From Tenacibaculum ovolyticum DSM 18103 (GTDB lineage Bacteria; Bacteroidota; Bacteroidia; Flavobacteriales; Flavobacteriaceae), in NCBI RefSeq assembly GCF_000430545.1, contig NZ_AUMF01000017.1, positions 48,756 to 112,755 of the forward strand: DNA of 64,000 bases. The letters are read 5' to 3'. Below, piece after piece: positions 1 through 9,394 of this stretch. The notes beneath the pieces were generated by a model, which was given only the letters and a program-made list of their open reading frames with translations, made no database searches and was not told the origin of the DNA. The translations under genes and the position numbers were made by a program. Positions within the stretch are counted from its first letter, which is position 1, and every line of letters begins with the position of its first letter.

Positions 1-950
1 CCTGTTGAAAATATACCTATAAACGCAAAAAAGAATTCTTTATCTGCATATTCTGGCTGAGGATAAAAGAATAAACCATATAGAAGACCTATCACTAAAA
101 TTGGCAAGGTTGATTTTGATCGTTTATTTCTCATTAATAACTTTAAATCTAACTGCATAAATGGTGCAATATCACCAAACCTATTTGTCCAAGCCAAATC
201 TGTAGGCTTTGCTTCTTCTATTTTTGTATCTACAGCACTATCAACATATAATTTACTTTTTAAAATAATATAATTGTAATAATATAGAATTATTAGAATT
301 GCTATTAGTACAAGTATTAATACTGGGTTTTTAGTAATTGCTAAAATTCCATTAGATACTAACTCTGAAAAAGAAACCAGTTGAAAATAATCTAATGCAA
401 AAATACTTCCTGAAATAGCTATTAAGGGTAAAAACGACAAATCAGTTTTTGCTGTCAAATTTTCAATAATAAAGTTTAAAAAATTTACTATTAATACAAT
501 TATTATTAATGAAATTACCCAAACAACTGTTTCTGTAATATCATAGCTTTCTGATACTAAAGTGACACCAAAAGGGATAATAGCAAAAAGCGGTAAAAAA
601 TTAAAAAAAGATATTGCTGATTTACCTAAAACATAATTTACAATTTTACTTCTTTTAATAGGTAATGTCAATAGTGGTTTTACTGTTATAATTGGTAATT
701 TTTGAAGAAAAAAACGCATTATTAAATCTCCTAAAATCCAAAAGAATAAAAAACTATTTACTATTAAAAAAGGGTCTTGATCTGGAAATATCTTCTGAAC
801 TCCTTTAAATAAAAAGAATCCGATAAGTAACATGTATGCTAACATAATTAATCCAAAAAAACCTAAAATAATTTTAATTCCAATGCTTTTTTGCCAATAA
901 GAAGATCGGAAATATTGTTTCCATTCTAAATTAAAAAAGTGTGTAATCAT
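1..950 (-). CDS. DUF5687-like multi-pass membrane protein (3' end outside window)
   Basis: The frame reads leftward from an ATG at 950 and is still open at base 1, so the C-terminus is missing. The product begins MITHFFNLEWKQYFRSSYW and then alternates long hydrophobic helices with short loops; about seven membrane spans fit in the visible part. The N-terminal 'xxFxxLEWKxxFRS' pattern followed by a polytopic membrane domain is what I know from the DUF5687 family of Bacteroidetes, which is thought to act as an ABC-2-like permease next to an ATPase; the ATPase would lie to the left of the window. The family assignment is from memory and the transport role is inference. Confidence 0.6.
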   Translation of the reverse strand, partial: MITHFFNLEWKQYFRSSYWQKSIGIKIILGFFGLIMLAYMLLIGFFLFKGVQKIFPDQDPFLIVNSFLFFWILGDLIMRFFLQKLPIITVKPLLTLPIKRSKIVNYVLGKSAISFFNFLPLFAIIPFGVTLVSESYDITETVVWVISLIIIVLIVNFLNFIIENLTAKTDLSFLPLIAISGSIFALDYFQLVSFSELVSNGILAITKNPVLILVLIAILIILYYYNYIILKSKLYVDSAVDTKIEEAKPTDLAWTNRFGDIAPFMQLDLKLLMRNKRSKSTLPILVIGLLYGLFFYPQPEYADKEFFFAFIGIFST

Positions 951-1010
951 TTGGTTAGTTATTAATTGATTGTTTATAAGTACATTTCATTAACTATTTG
1001 TTACATAAAA

Positions 1011-1043
1011 AAAGCATCAATTTTTAAAATTGATGCTTTTACA
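1011..1043 (-). terminator. Rho-independent terminator of the DUF1761 gene
   Basis: The arms AAAGCATCAATTTT and AAAATTGATGCTTT form a long perfect hairpin. On the minus strand it is followed by a run of T, just downstream of the DUF1761 stop codon. Confidence 0.8.
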
Positions 1044-1064
1044 TATTATATATTCATTAATTAC

Positions 1065-1565
1065 TTACACCCATTGACAAATAATTCCTCCCATTAAAGC
1101 TAGCGTTACAACCCAATATCCTACATTGATTGCAACATATTTAAAGCTTTTTCTTTCAAATAAAGATTTTGTTCCTATAATTGGTAATACAAAAAACAAA
1201 CCTGTTATAACACCATGTAATGCTCCGTGTTTAAAAGTTCTAAAACGGTCACCAAAATTACTCATAAACTCTTGAAAATATGTAAATCCTTTTCCAGATC
1301 CGTTCATAAATTCTGGCTCACCTGCTAAGGTTTGATAAACTCCAAATTGATGTATCACTAAAAACTGCATAAAAAAAGCAATTAATAAACTAAACACAAA
1401 ACTAAGTCCAAAGATTAATAACATATTACCTCCTTCTAAATCTTTTTTAGTAAAATTCATTTCTTTCATCCACCTATCTTGAAATAACATAGGGCCATAC
1501 CAAAGAAATCCCATAATCATAGGAATAAAAGCTGCACCTAAAAGTGCTAAATAGTTTGTTTCCAT
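1065..1565 (-). CDS. DUF1761 family membrane protein
   Basis: This 166-residue protein has four hydrophobic segments (roughly residues 5-25, 48-70, 110-132 and 143-163). The opening 'GFLWYGPMLFQDRWMKE' is the typical N-terminus of DUF1761 proteins, small integral membrane proteins of unknown function found in many bacteria. It appears monocistronic, because hairpin terminators lie on both sides. No enzymatic motif is visible. The family call rests on the N-terminal motif, the length and the topology; no function can be given. Confidence 0.7.
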   Translation of the reverse strand: METNYLALLGAAFIPMIMGFLWYGPMLFQDRWMKEMNFTKKDLEGGNMLLIFGLSFVFSLLIAFFMQFLVIHQFGVYQTLAGEPEFMNGSGKGFTYFQEFMSNFGDRFRTFKHGALHGVITGLFFVLPIIGTKSLFERKSFKYVAINVGYWVVTLALMGGIICQWV

Positions 1566-1605
1566 TATAAAAAGTTTATAGTTAATCTACTCAAATATAA
1601 CGAAA

Positions 1606-1634
1606 AAGCATCAACTAAAGAGTTGATGCTTATA
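1606..1634 (-). terminator. Terminator of the DUF4837 gene
   Basis: The inverted repeat AGCATCAACT / AGTTGATGCT is followed on the minus strand by TTTTTCG. It sits between the DUF4837 stop and the next gene. Confidence 0.75.
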
Positions 1635-1659
1635 AGTAAACCGATAATTAAGGTTACAA

Positions 1660-2652
1660 TTAATTTATTTTCATTGATTTTGCAATGGCTTCTAATTCAA
1701 AAAGAAAGTCACGTTTATTTACAGATGGTGCGTATGTAAATCCTTCAAAAATTACTAGTCGATTATTCTTTTTATCGATTATAGTATAATTGATAAAAGG
1801 ACCTGCCATAAAATCGTTTTTAACTTCCCATTTACCTCTTGTTTCATAAGCCTTTTTACCATCAATTTCTGCATCAAAAGTAAATGGTGTATATGCCTGT
1901 TCTGTAATCATATACATTCCTTCTTTACTACCAGGTATGTGTTTTTTACCAATCGTATCACGTACAGCTGTAATGTTATCAGCAATTTTATTTTCATCTT
2001 CTAAAGGCATACTATATATTAAAATATTATTAGTACCATCTCCTCTAGCAATACCGCTTTTTAAATGCTGACGAAACCAAATAAAATCACCTGTATCTTC
2101 AACTAATTTATATCTTTTTGGAATATCTAATGTTAATCCTATCCTTTTAATTGTTTTAAATTTAGTTTCGTCTATACGATCTTTTTTAAAGAGACGTTGT
2201 GTAAATCTAATATCCTCATCTTTAAATAATTTAATAATTTCTTTTCCTCTTTTGTTTAAAATATTTAACAACCCAACTCCATCTTTAGCTGTAGCATGCA
2301 CAATAATTTGAGGTATTGCATACCTGTTTTTCTCTACAGTAATCCCTTCATTAGCGCCTCTTTTAAGAATTAAAACAGCTTTTCCATGTCGCATAAAACT
2401 ACTAAAACCAACCGGATCTACCTGGCTTACGGATAATAAAGTTTCTGGTTGCGGCAAACCAACTTGGTGCTCACCAAATACAGTACGTATTGCATCTCCT
2501 ATTTTACCATCCCAATCTGCTCCTTTGGTTACCACCATTATTCTATTGGTATTACCATTAGACGTAGGTAAAGTATAACTATCTTTTCCATCACCTGTTT
2601 TACATGATATTACAAAGAATACCAAAACAAGTATGGTTGCTATTTTCCTCAT
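1660..2652 (-). CDS. DUF4837 family lipoprotein
   Basis: This 330-residue protein has a lipoprotein signal peptide ending in the lipobox-like 'VISCKT', with the acylated Cys at about residue 17. The mature part starts with 'LPTSNGNTNRIMVVTKGADW', which matches the DUF4837 proteins conserved across Bacteroidetes; their function is unknown. The product should be anchored in an envelope membrane facing the periplasm or surface. It lies 33 bases downstream of the MltD-like gene and is probably co-transcribed with it, which hints at an envelope role, but nothing in the sequence identifies an activity. Confidence 0.75.
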   Translation of the reverse strand: MRKIATILVLVFFVISCKTGDGKDSYTLPTSNGNTNRIMVVTKGADWDGKIGDAIRTVFGEHQVGLPQPETLLSVSQVDPVGFSSFMRHGKAVLILKRGANEGITVEKNRYAIPQIIVHATAKDGVGLLNILNKRGKEIIKLFKDEDIRFTQRLFKKDRIDETKFKTIKRIGLTLDIPKRYKLVEDTGDFIWFRQHLKSGIARGDGTNNILIYSMPLEDENKIADNITAVRDTIGKKHIPGSKEGMYMITEQAYTPFTFDAEIDGKKAYETRGKWEVKNDFMAGPFINYTIIDKKNNRLVIFEGFTYAPSVNKRDFLFELEAIAKSMKIN

Positions 2653-2685
2653 GATTTTTATTTTTTATAATGTTTAGTAGTATTT

Positions 2686-4209
2686 TTAACCTTTAAAAAT
2701 TTTAAGCTTCATTCCTGGCTTTAGACTTTTTACACTCCAAATATTGTTCCATTTTTTTATTTGCTCTATAGAAACTGACGGGTATTTCTTAGATATTGTC
2801 CATAACGAATCTCCATTTTGCACAACATAAACCTCATGCTTTCCTGTTGGAAGTTTGTATTTCTTTTTAAGCGCTTTCTTTGTCTTAACCATTCTTTTAG
2901 GATAAATACTTAAACGTTGTCCTATTTTTAAACGGTGACTTCTCATACCGTTCCAACGTTTTATATCGCTAACTCTTACTCCAAATTTATTAGCTATCTT
3001 ACCTAAATAATCACCACTACGTACTTTGTAGCGTGTACGCCTATCCATCTCAAAATACTTTGGTAATGGTTTCTCTCTTTTGTTATCATCTTCATTAGCT
3101 AATAAATAGATATCCTTCTCTTTATCAAGAAAATCTATCATGCTTCTTCGAGGCAATCTAACTGCGTAATTTTTATCTTTTACATACGGAATGACATCTA
3201 GCTTATACGATGGATTTAAGAATGAAATTAATTCAGCGTCAATTTTCGTTTTTTCTGATATTTGATCGAAACTAATTGTTCTCTTTATTTGAACAGTATC
3301 AGTTTCAAAATGGAAAATATCTGGTGATTTAGGGTAAATTCCATGTTCTTCTGCATGCTCAAAAATATACATTGTTGCATAAAATGCTGGTACATATCCT
3401 GCTGTTTCACGAGGTAAATATGGTCTAATATTCCAGTAATTTCGGTAACCTCCTGATCGTTTTATTGCTTTTGAAACATTTCCTGGTCCTGAATTATAGG
3501 CTGCCAAAGCTAAATCCCAATCTCCAAAAATCTTATATAGTCTACTCAAATATTTACAAGCGGCTATTGTTGCTTTTACAGGGTTTTGTCTTTCATCAAC
3601 ATACGAATTGACTTTTAAATCAAATTGAATTCCTGTACCATACATAAATTGCCATAGTCCAGTTGCTCCTACTCTCGATTTAGCTGCTGGTCGTAAAGCA
3701 GACTCTACAATCGCTAAATATTTCATTTCTAACGGAACATCAAATTGATCTAAATACTGTTCAAACATCGGAAAATAATACTGTGCTCTTGCCATTAAAG
3801 CAGGGTAATATTTTTTACGGTACTTAAGATAACTATTTATTACTTTTTCTAATGCTGGGTTGTACGCTAAATGAAACGGTGTTTTTAAGTTTAACTCATT
3901 TAATCGTTTTTTTAATAAATCTGTAGAAAGTATTGTTGTTGTATTACCAATAATATCTTTATCATTAATTACATATTGAATACTATCAAATAATGATGAA
4001 TTAAATTTCTCTTCAATTAATAAACTATCAATAATTTTTAAATCAGTATCAGAAAATAACCCAACGGTTTGTTTTGGTTTAATAGAATCTTTTACGACCA
4101 AAATCGAGTCGATAACTATTGTTGTATTTTCTTTCTTTACAGAAGTACTATCTGTTGTTTGCTGAGCGAAAAAAGAAGTAGTAAAAAGTAGTAATAGTAA
4201 GTATCTCAT
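2686..4209 (-). CDS. mltD: MltD-like lytic transglycosylase with LysM repeats
   Basis: This 507-residue secreted protein has an N-terminal signal peptide (FTTSFFAQQ). An SLT/goose-lysozyme-like domain follows, with the catalytic Glu at residue 169 in 'AIVESALRPAAKS', then 'GATGLWQFM' and 'ALAAYNSGPGNV', the standard family-1 lytic transglycosylase signatures. Two LysM peptidoglycan-binding repeats lie near residues 393-440 and 460-505. It should cleave the MurNAc-GlcNAc bond to give 1,6-anhydro products during wall remodelling. It ends 32 bases upstream of the DUF4837 gene and starts 7 bases after the xth stop, so this looks like one transcription unit. Confidence 0.9.
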   Translation of the reverse strand: MRYLLLLLFTTSFFAQQTTDSTSVKKENTTIVIDSILVVKDSIKPKQTVGLFSDTDLKIIDSLLIEEKFNSSLFDSIQYVINDKDIIGNTTTILSTDLLKKRLNELNLKTPFHLAYNPALEKVINSYLKYRKKYYPALMARAQYYFPMFEQYLDQFDVPLEMKYLAIVESALRPAAKSRVGATGLWQFMYGTGIQFDLKVNSYVDERQNPVKATIAACKYLSRLYKIFGDWDLALAAYNSGPGNVSKAIKRSGGYRNYWNIRPYLPRETAGYVPAFYATMYIFEHAEEHGIYPKSPDIFHFETDTVQIKRTISFDQISEKTKIDAELISFLNPSYKLDVIPYVKDKNYAVRLPRRSMIDFLDKEKDIYLLANEDDNKREKPLPKYFEMDRRTRYKVRSGDYLGKIANKFGVRVSDIKRWNGMRSHRLKIGQRLSIYPKRMVKTKKALKKKYKLPTGKHEVYVVQNGDSLWTISKKYPSVSIEQIKKWNNIWSVKSLKPGMKLKIFKG

Positions 4210-4216
4210 GTTTTTT

Positions 4217-4978
4217 TTATAAATCTAATTCAACAACAATCGGGCAATGATCTGAATGTTTTGCTTCGGTTAAAATATATGCTCTCGCAATTTTACGTTG
4301 TAATGGCTCAGAAACCATTGCGTAATCTAAACGCCACCCTTTATTATTTGCTCTAGAGTTTGCACGATAACTCCACCAAGAATATTCTTGTCTTTCTGGG
4401 TTTAAAAATCGAAAACTATCTGTAAATCCGCTGTCAATAAACTTAGTAAGCCATTCTCGTTCTTCTGGTAAAAAACCAGATACTCCTTTCATTTTTGGGT
4501 TATGAATATCTATCGCTTCATGACAAATATTATAATCTCCACAAATAACTAAATTCGGAATCGTTTTTTTTAACTCAGTTGCATATGCCAAGATCTCATC
4601 CATATAATTGAACTTATAATCTAACCTAGCAGCGTTTGTACCTGATGGTAAGTACATACTCATTACAGAGACTTCATCAAAATCTACACGAAGGTTTCTA
4701 CCTTCAAAATCCATCGATTCAATACTTGTTCCATATTCAATATGTTTTGGTTCTTCTTTACAAAAAACAGCTACTGATGAGTACCCCTTTTTTTGTGCTG
4801 AAAACCAATAATGGTAAGGATAACCTGCATCTTCAAACTCCGTTACATCTAACTGTTCTTTATGTGCTTTGGTTTCTTGAATACAAATCACATCTGGATT
4901 AGCAGATTTTAACCAATCTATAAATCCTTTTTTTAAAGCGGCTCTAATTCCGTTTACGTTATATGAGATTATTTTCAT
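4217..4978 (-). CDS. xth: Exodeoxyribonuclease III
   Basis: This 253-residue endonuclease/exonuclease/phosphatase-fold enzyme starts 'MKIISYNVNGIRAALKKGF'. It carries 'DVICIQETKAH' (metal-binding Glu), 'CGDYNICHEAIDI' (catalytic Asp-Asn pair), 'WRLDYAMVS' and the terminal 'AKHSDHCPIVVEL' with the catalytic His. It acts as an AP endonuclease and 3'-phosphodiesterase in base-excision repair. The length is normal and all catalytic motifs are intact. Its start codon abuts the stop of the small membrane-protein gene upstream, so translation may be coupled. Confidence 0.95.
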   Translation of the reverse strand: MKIISYNVNGIRAALKKGFIDWLKSANPDVICIQETKAHKEQLDVTEFEDAGYPYHYWFSAQKKGYSSVAVFCKEEPKHIEYGTSIESMDFEGRNLRVDFDEVSVMSMYLPSGTNAARLDYKFNYMDEILAYATELKKTIPNLVICGDYNICHEAIDIHNPKMKGVSGFLPEEREWLTKFIDSGFTDSFRFLNPERQEYSWWSYRANSRANNKGWRLDYAMVSEPLQRKIARAYILTEAKHSDHCPIVVELDL

Positions 4979-5208
4979 TAATCTAGAAATATTGGTTTTT
5001 TAAGAAAAATCCACGTTAATTGTTTCTTTTCTCCTAATTCTGTTTGAATTATTTTTTTTCTTGGTGATAAAAAATATCCTAAAGCAATTGCTACTGCTAT
5101 TCGAACCCAATCTGGTTCTACATGGAATACTCGATCTAGAATTAACAAGAAAAACACTGTTAAAATAGGATAAATAATTCTATGTATCTTTTTTATTAAT
5201 TGTATCAT
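4978..5208 (-). CDS. Small membrane protein, unknown
   Basis: This 76-residue protein has two hydrophobic segments (about residues 11-28 and 35-47) and a basic 'SPRKKI' stretch, then a charged tail. It touches xth at base 4978. I do not recognise a family. Its position directly upstream of xth suggests co-transcription, but no function can be inferred. Confidence 0.6.
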   Translation of the reverse strand: MIQLIKKIHRIIYPILTVFFLLILDRVFHVEPDWVRIAVAIALGYFLSPRKKIIQTELGEKKQLTWIFLKKPIFLD

Positions 5209-5228
5209 TTAATCTAAAAAAATCTATC

Positions 5229-5885
5229 TTAAATGTTCATTTCAGGAATTTCTCCATTTACAATTAAAGTACCTTCGGTTGCTGCTTGAATTTCTTCAAC
5301 AGAAACACCTGGAGCTCTTTCTAATAAATGAAAAGCACTATCTTTTACTTCTAACACGGCTAAATTAGTAACTACTTTAGTTACACAACCAACACCTGTT
5401 AATGGCAAAGAACATTCTTTTAGTATTTTAGATTCACCACGTTTATTAGTATGCATCATTGCAACAATAATATTATCGGCAGATGCTACTAAATCCATCG
5501 CTCCTCCCATTCCTTTTACCATTTTTCCTGGAATTTTCCAGTTAGCAATATCACCGTTTTGTGCAACTTCCATTGCTCCTAAAACTGTTAATTGAACGTG
5601 TTTACCGCGTATCATAGAAAAACTTGTCGCAGAATCAAAAATAGATCCTCCATCTAAAACAGTAACTGTTTGTTTTCCTGCATTTATTAAATCTGCATCT
5701 TCAGTTCCTTCTACAGGAAATGGTCCCATACCTAATAACCCGTTTTCTGATTGAAATTCTACTTCAATTCCTTCAGGAATGTAATTTGCTACTAAAGTTG
5801 GTATTCCAATTCCTAAATTAACATACCATTTATCTTGTAATTCTTTAGCTATTCTTTGTGCTATTTGTTGTTTTGTTAATGCCAT
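5229..5885 (-). CDS. scoB: 3-oxoacid CoA-transferase subunit B
   Basis: This 218-residue CoA-transferase family I B subunit carries the catalytic motif 'SENGLLGMGP', whose Glu forms the glutamyl-CoA thioester, and 'GGAMDLVASA'. With subunit A it transfers CoA from succinyl-CoA to acetoacetate or another 3-oxoacid, linking ketone-body or fatty-acid breakdown to the TCA cycle. Its start lies only 4 bases from the stop of the A subunit, so the two are translated as a pair. Residues and length are typical. Confidence 0.92.
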   Translation of the reverse strand: MALTKQQIAQRIAKELQDKWYVNLGIGIPTLVANYIPEGIEVEFQSENGLLGMGPFPVEGTEDADLINAGKQTVTVLDGGSIFDSATSFSMIRGKHVQLTVLGAMEVAQNGDIANWKIPGKMVKGMGGAMDLVASADNIIVAMMHTNKRGESKILKECSLPLTGVGCVTKVVTNLAVLEVKDSAFHLLERAPGVSVEEIQAATEGTLIVNGEIPEMNI

Positions 5886-5889
5886 TTTA

Positions 5890-6591
5890 TTACAATTTAG
5901 GTGTTACAGTTCGTTGCTCAATTCTTTTCTCATATTTGTCTCCTTGAAAAATACGTTGAACAAAAATACCTGGAATGTGTATTTGATTTGGATCTAATGT
6001 TCCTGCTGGGACTAATTCTTCAACTTCTGCTACTGTAATGGTTGCCGCTCCACACATATTTGGATTAAAATTACGTGCAGTTCCTTTAAATATTAAGTTT
6101 CCTGCCGTATCTCCTTTCCATGCTTTTACAAATGAATAATCTGCTTTAAAAGCTGGTTCTAACACATACATTTTCCCATCAAACTCACGTGTTTCTTTAC
6201 CTTCTGCAACTTCTGTTCCGTAACCAGCTGGTGTATAAAATGCAGGAAAACCTGCTTGTGCTGCTCTACACTTTTCAGCTAAAGTACCTTGTGGAGTTAA
6301 TTCTACCTCTAATTCTCCAGAAAGCATTTGACGCTCAAATTCATCGTTTTCCCCGACGTAAGAAGAAATCATTTTTTTAATTTGACGATTTTGTAATAAT
6401 AAACCTAAGCCAAAATCATCTACTCCTGCGTTATTAGAGATACAAGTAACTTCCTTTACCTCTATTTTTACTAATTCAGCAATAGCATTCTCTGGTATTC
6501 CACACAAACCGAAACCACCTAACATCAATGTCATGCCGTCTTTTACACCAGCAACTGCTTCTTGTACGTTATTTACTTTTTTATTTATCAT
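5890..6591 (-). CDS. scoA: 3-oxoacid CoA-transferase subunit A
   Basis: This 233-residue A subunit carries '[20 protein letters not shown]' (CoA-binding glycine loop), '[12 protein letters not shown]' and 'TPAGYGT', all classic for AtoD/ScoA. It forms the heteromeric transferase with the downstream B subunit. The operon is scoA-scoB in the minus direction. The substrate cannot be told from sequence alone; succinyl-CoA:acetoacetate is the usual assignment in Bacteroidetes. Confidence 0.92.
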   Translation of the reverse strand: MINKKVNNVQEAVAGVKDGMTLMLGGFGLCGIPENAIAELVKIEVKEVTCISNNAGVDDFGLGLLLQNRQIKKMISSYVGENDEFERQMLSGELEVELTPQGTLAEKCRAAQAGFPAFYTPAGYGTEVAEGKETREFDGKMYVLEPAFKADYSFVKAWKGDTAGNLIFKGTARNFNPNMCGAATITVAEVEELVPAGTLDPNQIHIPGIFVQRIFQGDKYEKRIEQRTVTPKL

Positions 6592-6617
6592 TGTAGTTGT
6601 TTGTTTAAAAAAATTAC

Positions 6618-8906
6618 TTAAAAATCTGTATCTCCTTCTCCACCATCTTCAGTTTTTTCAACTTCGTTACAGTTAATTTTTATAGAAAGTTTCCCTGAAG
6701 GTTTTTCAAAGTCTTTCTTACTTATATTTAAGCTTTCATCTGCATAACATTTTTGCATAAACAATGCCCATGTTGGTAATGACATTGATGCTCCTTGCCC
6801 TTTTCCTATTCCTGCAAAATGCGTTGCTCTATCTTCACCTCCTGTCCAAACTCCTGTTGCTAAATTAGGTACAATTCCCATAAACCAACCGTCTGATTGA
6901 TTTTGTGTTGTTCCTGTTTTTCCTGCAATAGGGTTCGTAAATTTATAAGGATGCCCAGTAATATAATCAGCTTTTTTCCATTGTGTACGTAAACGTACTC
7001 CAGAACCACCAGTTGTTACTCCTTTTAATAAATCTAATACTACATAAGCCGACTCTTCACTTACCACTTCTTTTGTCTCAGGTACAAATTCTTCTAAAAC
7101 AGTTCCGTTTTTATCTTCTATTCGAGTAATCATCATCGGACTAACACGTAACCCTTTGTTTGCAAAAGTTGAATAAGCACTTGCCATTTCTATTAACGAT
7201 AAATCTACCGCACCTAAAGCAATAGAAGGATTTGCTTCAATTGTTGATTTGATCCCTGCAGATCTAGCTAAACGTGCTACATTTATTGGCGATACTTTAT
7301 CTATTAATTGTGCAGTTATAACATTTACCGAATTTGCTAATGCTGCTTTTAAGGTTAATTCTTTACCGTATTTATTATCTGCATTTTTAGGGGTCCAATC
7401 TTTTGGCATTCCATATTTTTCTTTCGGAATTGTATATAAAACATTCGGCAACTTATCACAAGGTGACATTTTTAACTGATTAATTGCTGTTGCGTATACA
7501 AAAGGCTTAAAAGTAGAACCTACTTGACGTTTTTGCTGTTCTACCGCATCATATTTAAAATATTTATGACTAATACCTCCCACCCATGCTTTAATATGAC
7601 CTGTTTGCGGCTCTATAGAAACTAAACCTGATCGTAAAAAATGTTTATAATAACGTATAGAATCGTAAGGTGTCATAACGGTATCTATTTCTCCTTTCCA
7701 AGAAAAAACACGCATGTCTACATCTGTATTAAACGATTTTTCAATTTCTGCTTCACTTTTCCCTGCCGATTTTAAACGTTTATAACGATCTGAGTTTCGT
7801 TTTCCTCGTTTCATAATTCCCGTAATTGATCTTTTATCTATATCATAAAAAGGAGCATTCTTATTTCTCTTTTGTTCTTTAAAGAAAAAAGATTGAAGAT
7901 TTGCCATATGTTCTCTACTTGCTTCTTCAGCATACCTTTGCATACGAGAATCAATAGTAACATGAATTTTTAATCCATCTTTATAAATATTATAAAATTC
8001 TCCGTTATCCTTTGGGTTTTCTTTTGCCCATTTTTTTAACCGTTGTTTTAAATTTTCTCTAAAATATGTTGCTAATCCATCACTGTGACTCTCTGGTGTA
8101 AAGCTAATTTTTAAAGGTAGTTTTTGTAACGAATCTTTTTCTTTTTGTGTTATAATATCGTTTTTTGCCATTTGAGCAAATACCACATTTCTACGCTGTA
8201 ATGATTTTTTTTTAGATCGTTCTCTATATGGGTTGTATTGTCTCGGGTTTTTTAACATTGCTACTAAAATAGCCGATTCTTGCATATCTAATTCTTTAGG
8301 TTCTTTACCAAAATAGATACGTGCGGCAGAACGAATACCAGTTGCATTAAAAAGAAAACCTTGTGTATTTAAATACATCGTTGCTATTTCTTCTTTAGTA
8401 TATTGACGCTCTAATTTAACTGCAACTACCCATTCTTTTAGTTTTTGGGTAAGTCTTTTAATTTTATTGCTTGAACCTCCTTTATTAAAAAGATTTTTTG
8501 CTAACTGTTGTGTTATTGTACTTGCTCCTCCTTCTGTTCCTAATTTAGAAAGAGCCCTAGCTAAACCTCTAAAATCGATACCTGAATGTTCATAAAAACG
8601 TTCGTCTTCGGTAGCTACTAATGCTTTTATTAAATTTTTTGGTAAGTCGTTGTACTTAATTGGTGTTCTATTAGCTTTTACATAGTATTTACCTAGTGTT
8701 TTTCCATCTGACGAAATCACTTCTGTTGCTAAATCACTTTTAGGATTTTCTAATTCTTCAAAGGAAGGTAATTCTCCAAATATTCCCCAAGAAGCTAATA
8801 AAAACAATAGGCAAATAATACAAAAGCCACCTAATAGAATGCTCCAAAACCATTTGATATATTTACTAAAATTATTTGTGTTTGTACTTGTCTTTTTCTT
8901 TGTCAT
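6618..8906 (-). CDS. Class A penicillin-binding protein (PBP1A-like)
   Basis: This 762-residue bifunctional peptidoglycan synthase has one N-terminal membrane anchor (about residues 18-42). A GT51 glycosyltransferase domain follows, with catalytic Glu100 in '[12 protein letters not shown]' and '[12 protein letters not shown]'. The transpeptidase domain has the SxxK serine at residue 464 ('GSTFK'), an SxN-type 'NSVNV' and 'KTGT' at residue 663. It polymerises and cross-links murein at the inner membrane. Its ATG overlaps the gldH stop as ATGA, so translation is coupled within ricT-gldH-pbp. The C-terminal tail ends in an acidic, glycine-rich stretch. Confidence 0.93.
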   Translation of the reverse strand: MTKKKTSTNTNNFSKYIKWFWSILLGGFCIICLLFLLASWGIFGELPSFEELENPKSDLATEVISSDGKTLGKYYVKANRTPIKYNDLPKNLIKALVATEDERFYEHSGIDFRGLARALSKLGTEGGASTITQQLAKNLFNKGGSSNKIKRLTQKLKEWVVAVKLERQYTKEEIATMYLNTQGFLFNATGIRSAARIYFGKEPKELDMQESAILVAMLKNPRQYNPYRERSKKKSLQRRNVVFAQMAKNDIITQKEKDSLQKLPLKISFTPESHSDGLATYFRENLKQRLKKWAKENPKDNGEFYNIYKDGLKIHVTIDSRMQRYAEEASREHMANLQSFFFKEQKRNKNAPFYDIDKRSITGIMKRGKRNSDRYKRLKSAGKSEAEIEKSFNTDVDMRVFSWKGEIDTVMTPYDSIRYYKHFLRSGLVSIEPQTGHIKAWVGGISHKYFKYDAVEQQKRQVGSTFKPFVYATAINQLKMSPCDKLPNVLYTIPKEKYGMPKDWTPKNADNKYGKELTLKAALANSVNVITAQLIDKVSPINVARLARSAGIKSTIEANPSIALGAVDLSLIEMASAYSTFANKGLRVSPMMITRIEDKNGTVLEEFVPETKEVVSEESAYVVLDLLKGVTTGGSGVRLRTQWKKADYITGHPYKFTNPIAGKTGTTQNQSDGWFMGIVPNLATGVWTGGEDRATHFAGIGKGQGASMSLPTWALFMQKCYADESLNISKKDFEKPSGKLSIKINCNEVEKTEDGGEGDTDF

Positions 8907-9394
8907 TTTTGTATTTTTTCAATTCTAAATCCAACGTGAGAAACACCTTCAAGTTCCTCAATTCCATCTACATTACCATTTTTTCTCATGGCTTGTCGAA
9001 TTTTTAAGGTATAATTTCCTTTACTCGGGAATGTTATGTTTTCTTTATAAAAAAGTTTATTTTCTTTAACATCAGTAATTCCTTTTCCTAAAAACTTACC
9101 TGTAACATCCGTCATGTTATATTCTAAAGTATCAACAATAATTTGACCATCTGGAAAATTCATTTGAGTTATTAAAAACAAATTACTGTAATTATAATTT
9201 TTATTGTTTCTAAGATTTATAAAAAGGTTTTTCTTTTTAATAGAATCTTTTATAGGGAAAGTAAATGTAACTACATTCCTCTTGCTCCATGAACTTTTAG
9301 GCAACGTAATATATTCATCATATATTCTGCCAGAATCGCATGAAACAATCATAAAAATTGTTAAAAAAAGTATAAATATACTACTCCTTTTCAT
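8903..9394 (-). CDS. gldH: Gliding motility lipoprotein GldH
   Basis: I start this gene at the ATG at 9394, not further upstream, because this gives a proper lipoprotein signal peptide: basic 'MKRSS', a hydrophobic core and the lipobox 'IVSCDSG'. The 163-residue product has 'YITLPKSSW' and the GldH-like C-terminus 'GVSHVGFRIEKI'. GldH is an outer-membrane-associated lipoprotein required for Bacteroidetes gliding and linked to the type IX secretion/gliding machinery. The gene overlaps the end of ricT by 14 bases and the PBP start by 4, an arrangement conserved in the phylum. Its presence is strong evidence for a flavobacterial host. Confidence 0.88.
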   Translation of the reverse strand: MKRSSIFILFLTIFMIVSCDSGRIYDEYITLPKSSWSKRNVVTFTFPIKDSIKKKNLFINLRNNKNYNYSNLFLITQMNFPDGQIIVDTLEYNMTDVTGKFLGKGITDVKENKLFYKENITFPSKGNYTLKIRQAMRKNGNVDGIEELEGVSHVGFRIEKIQK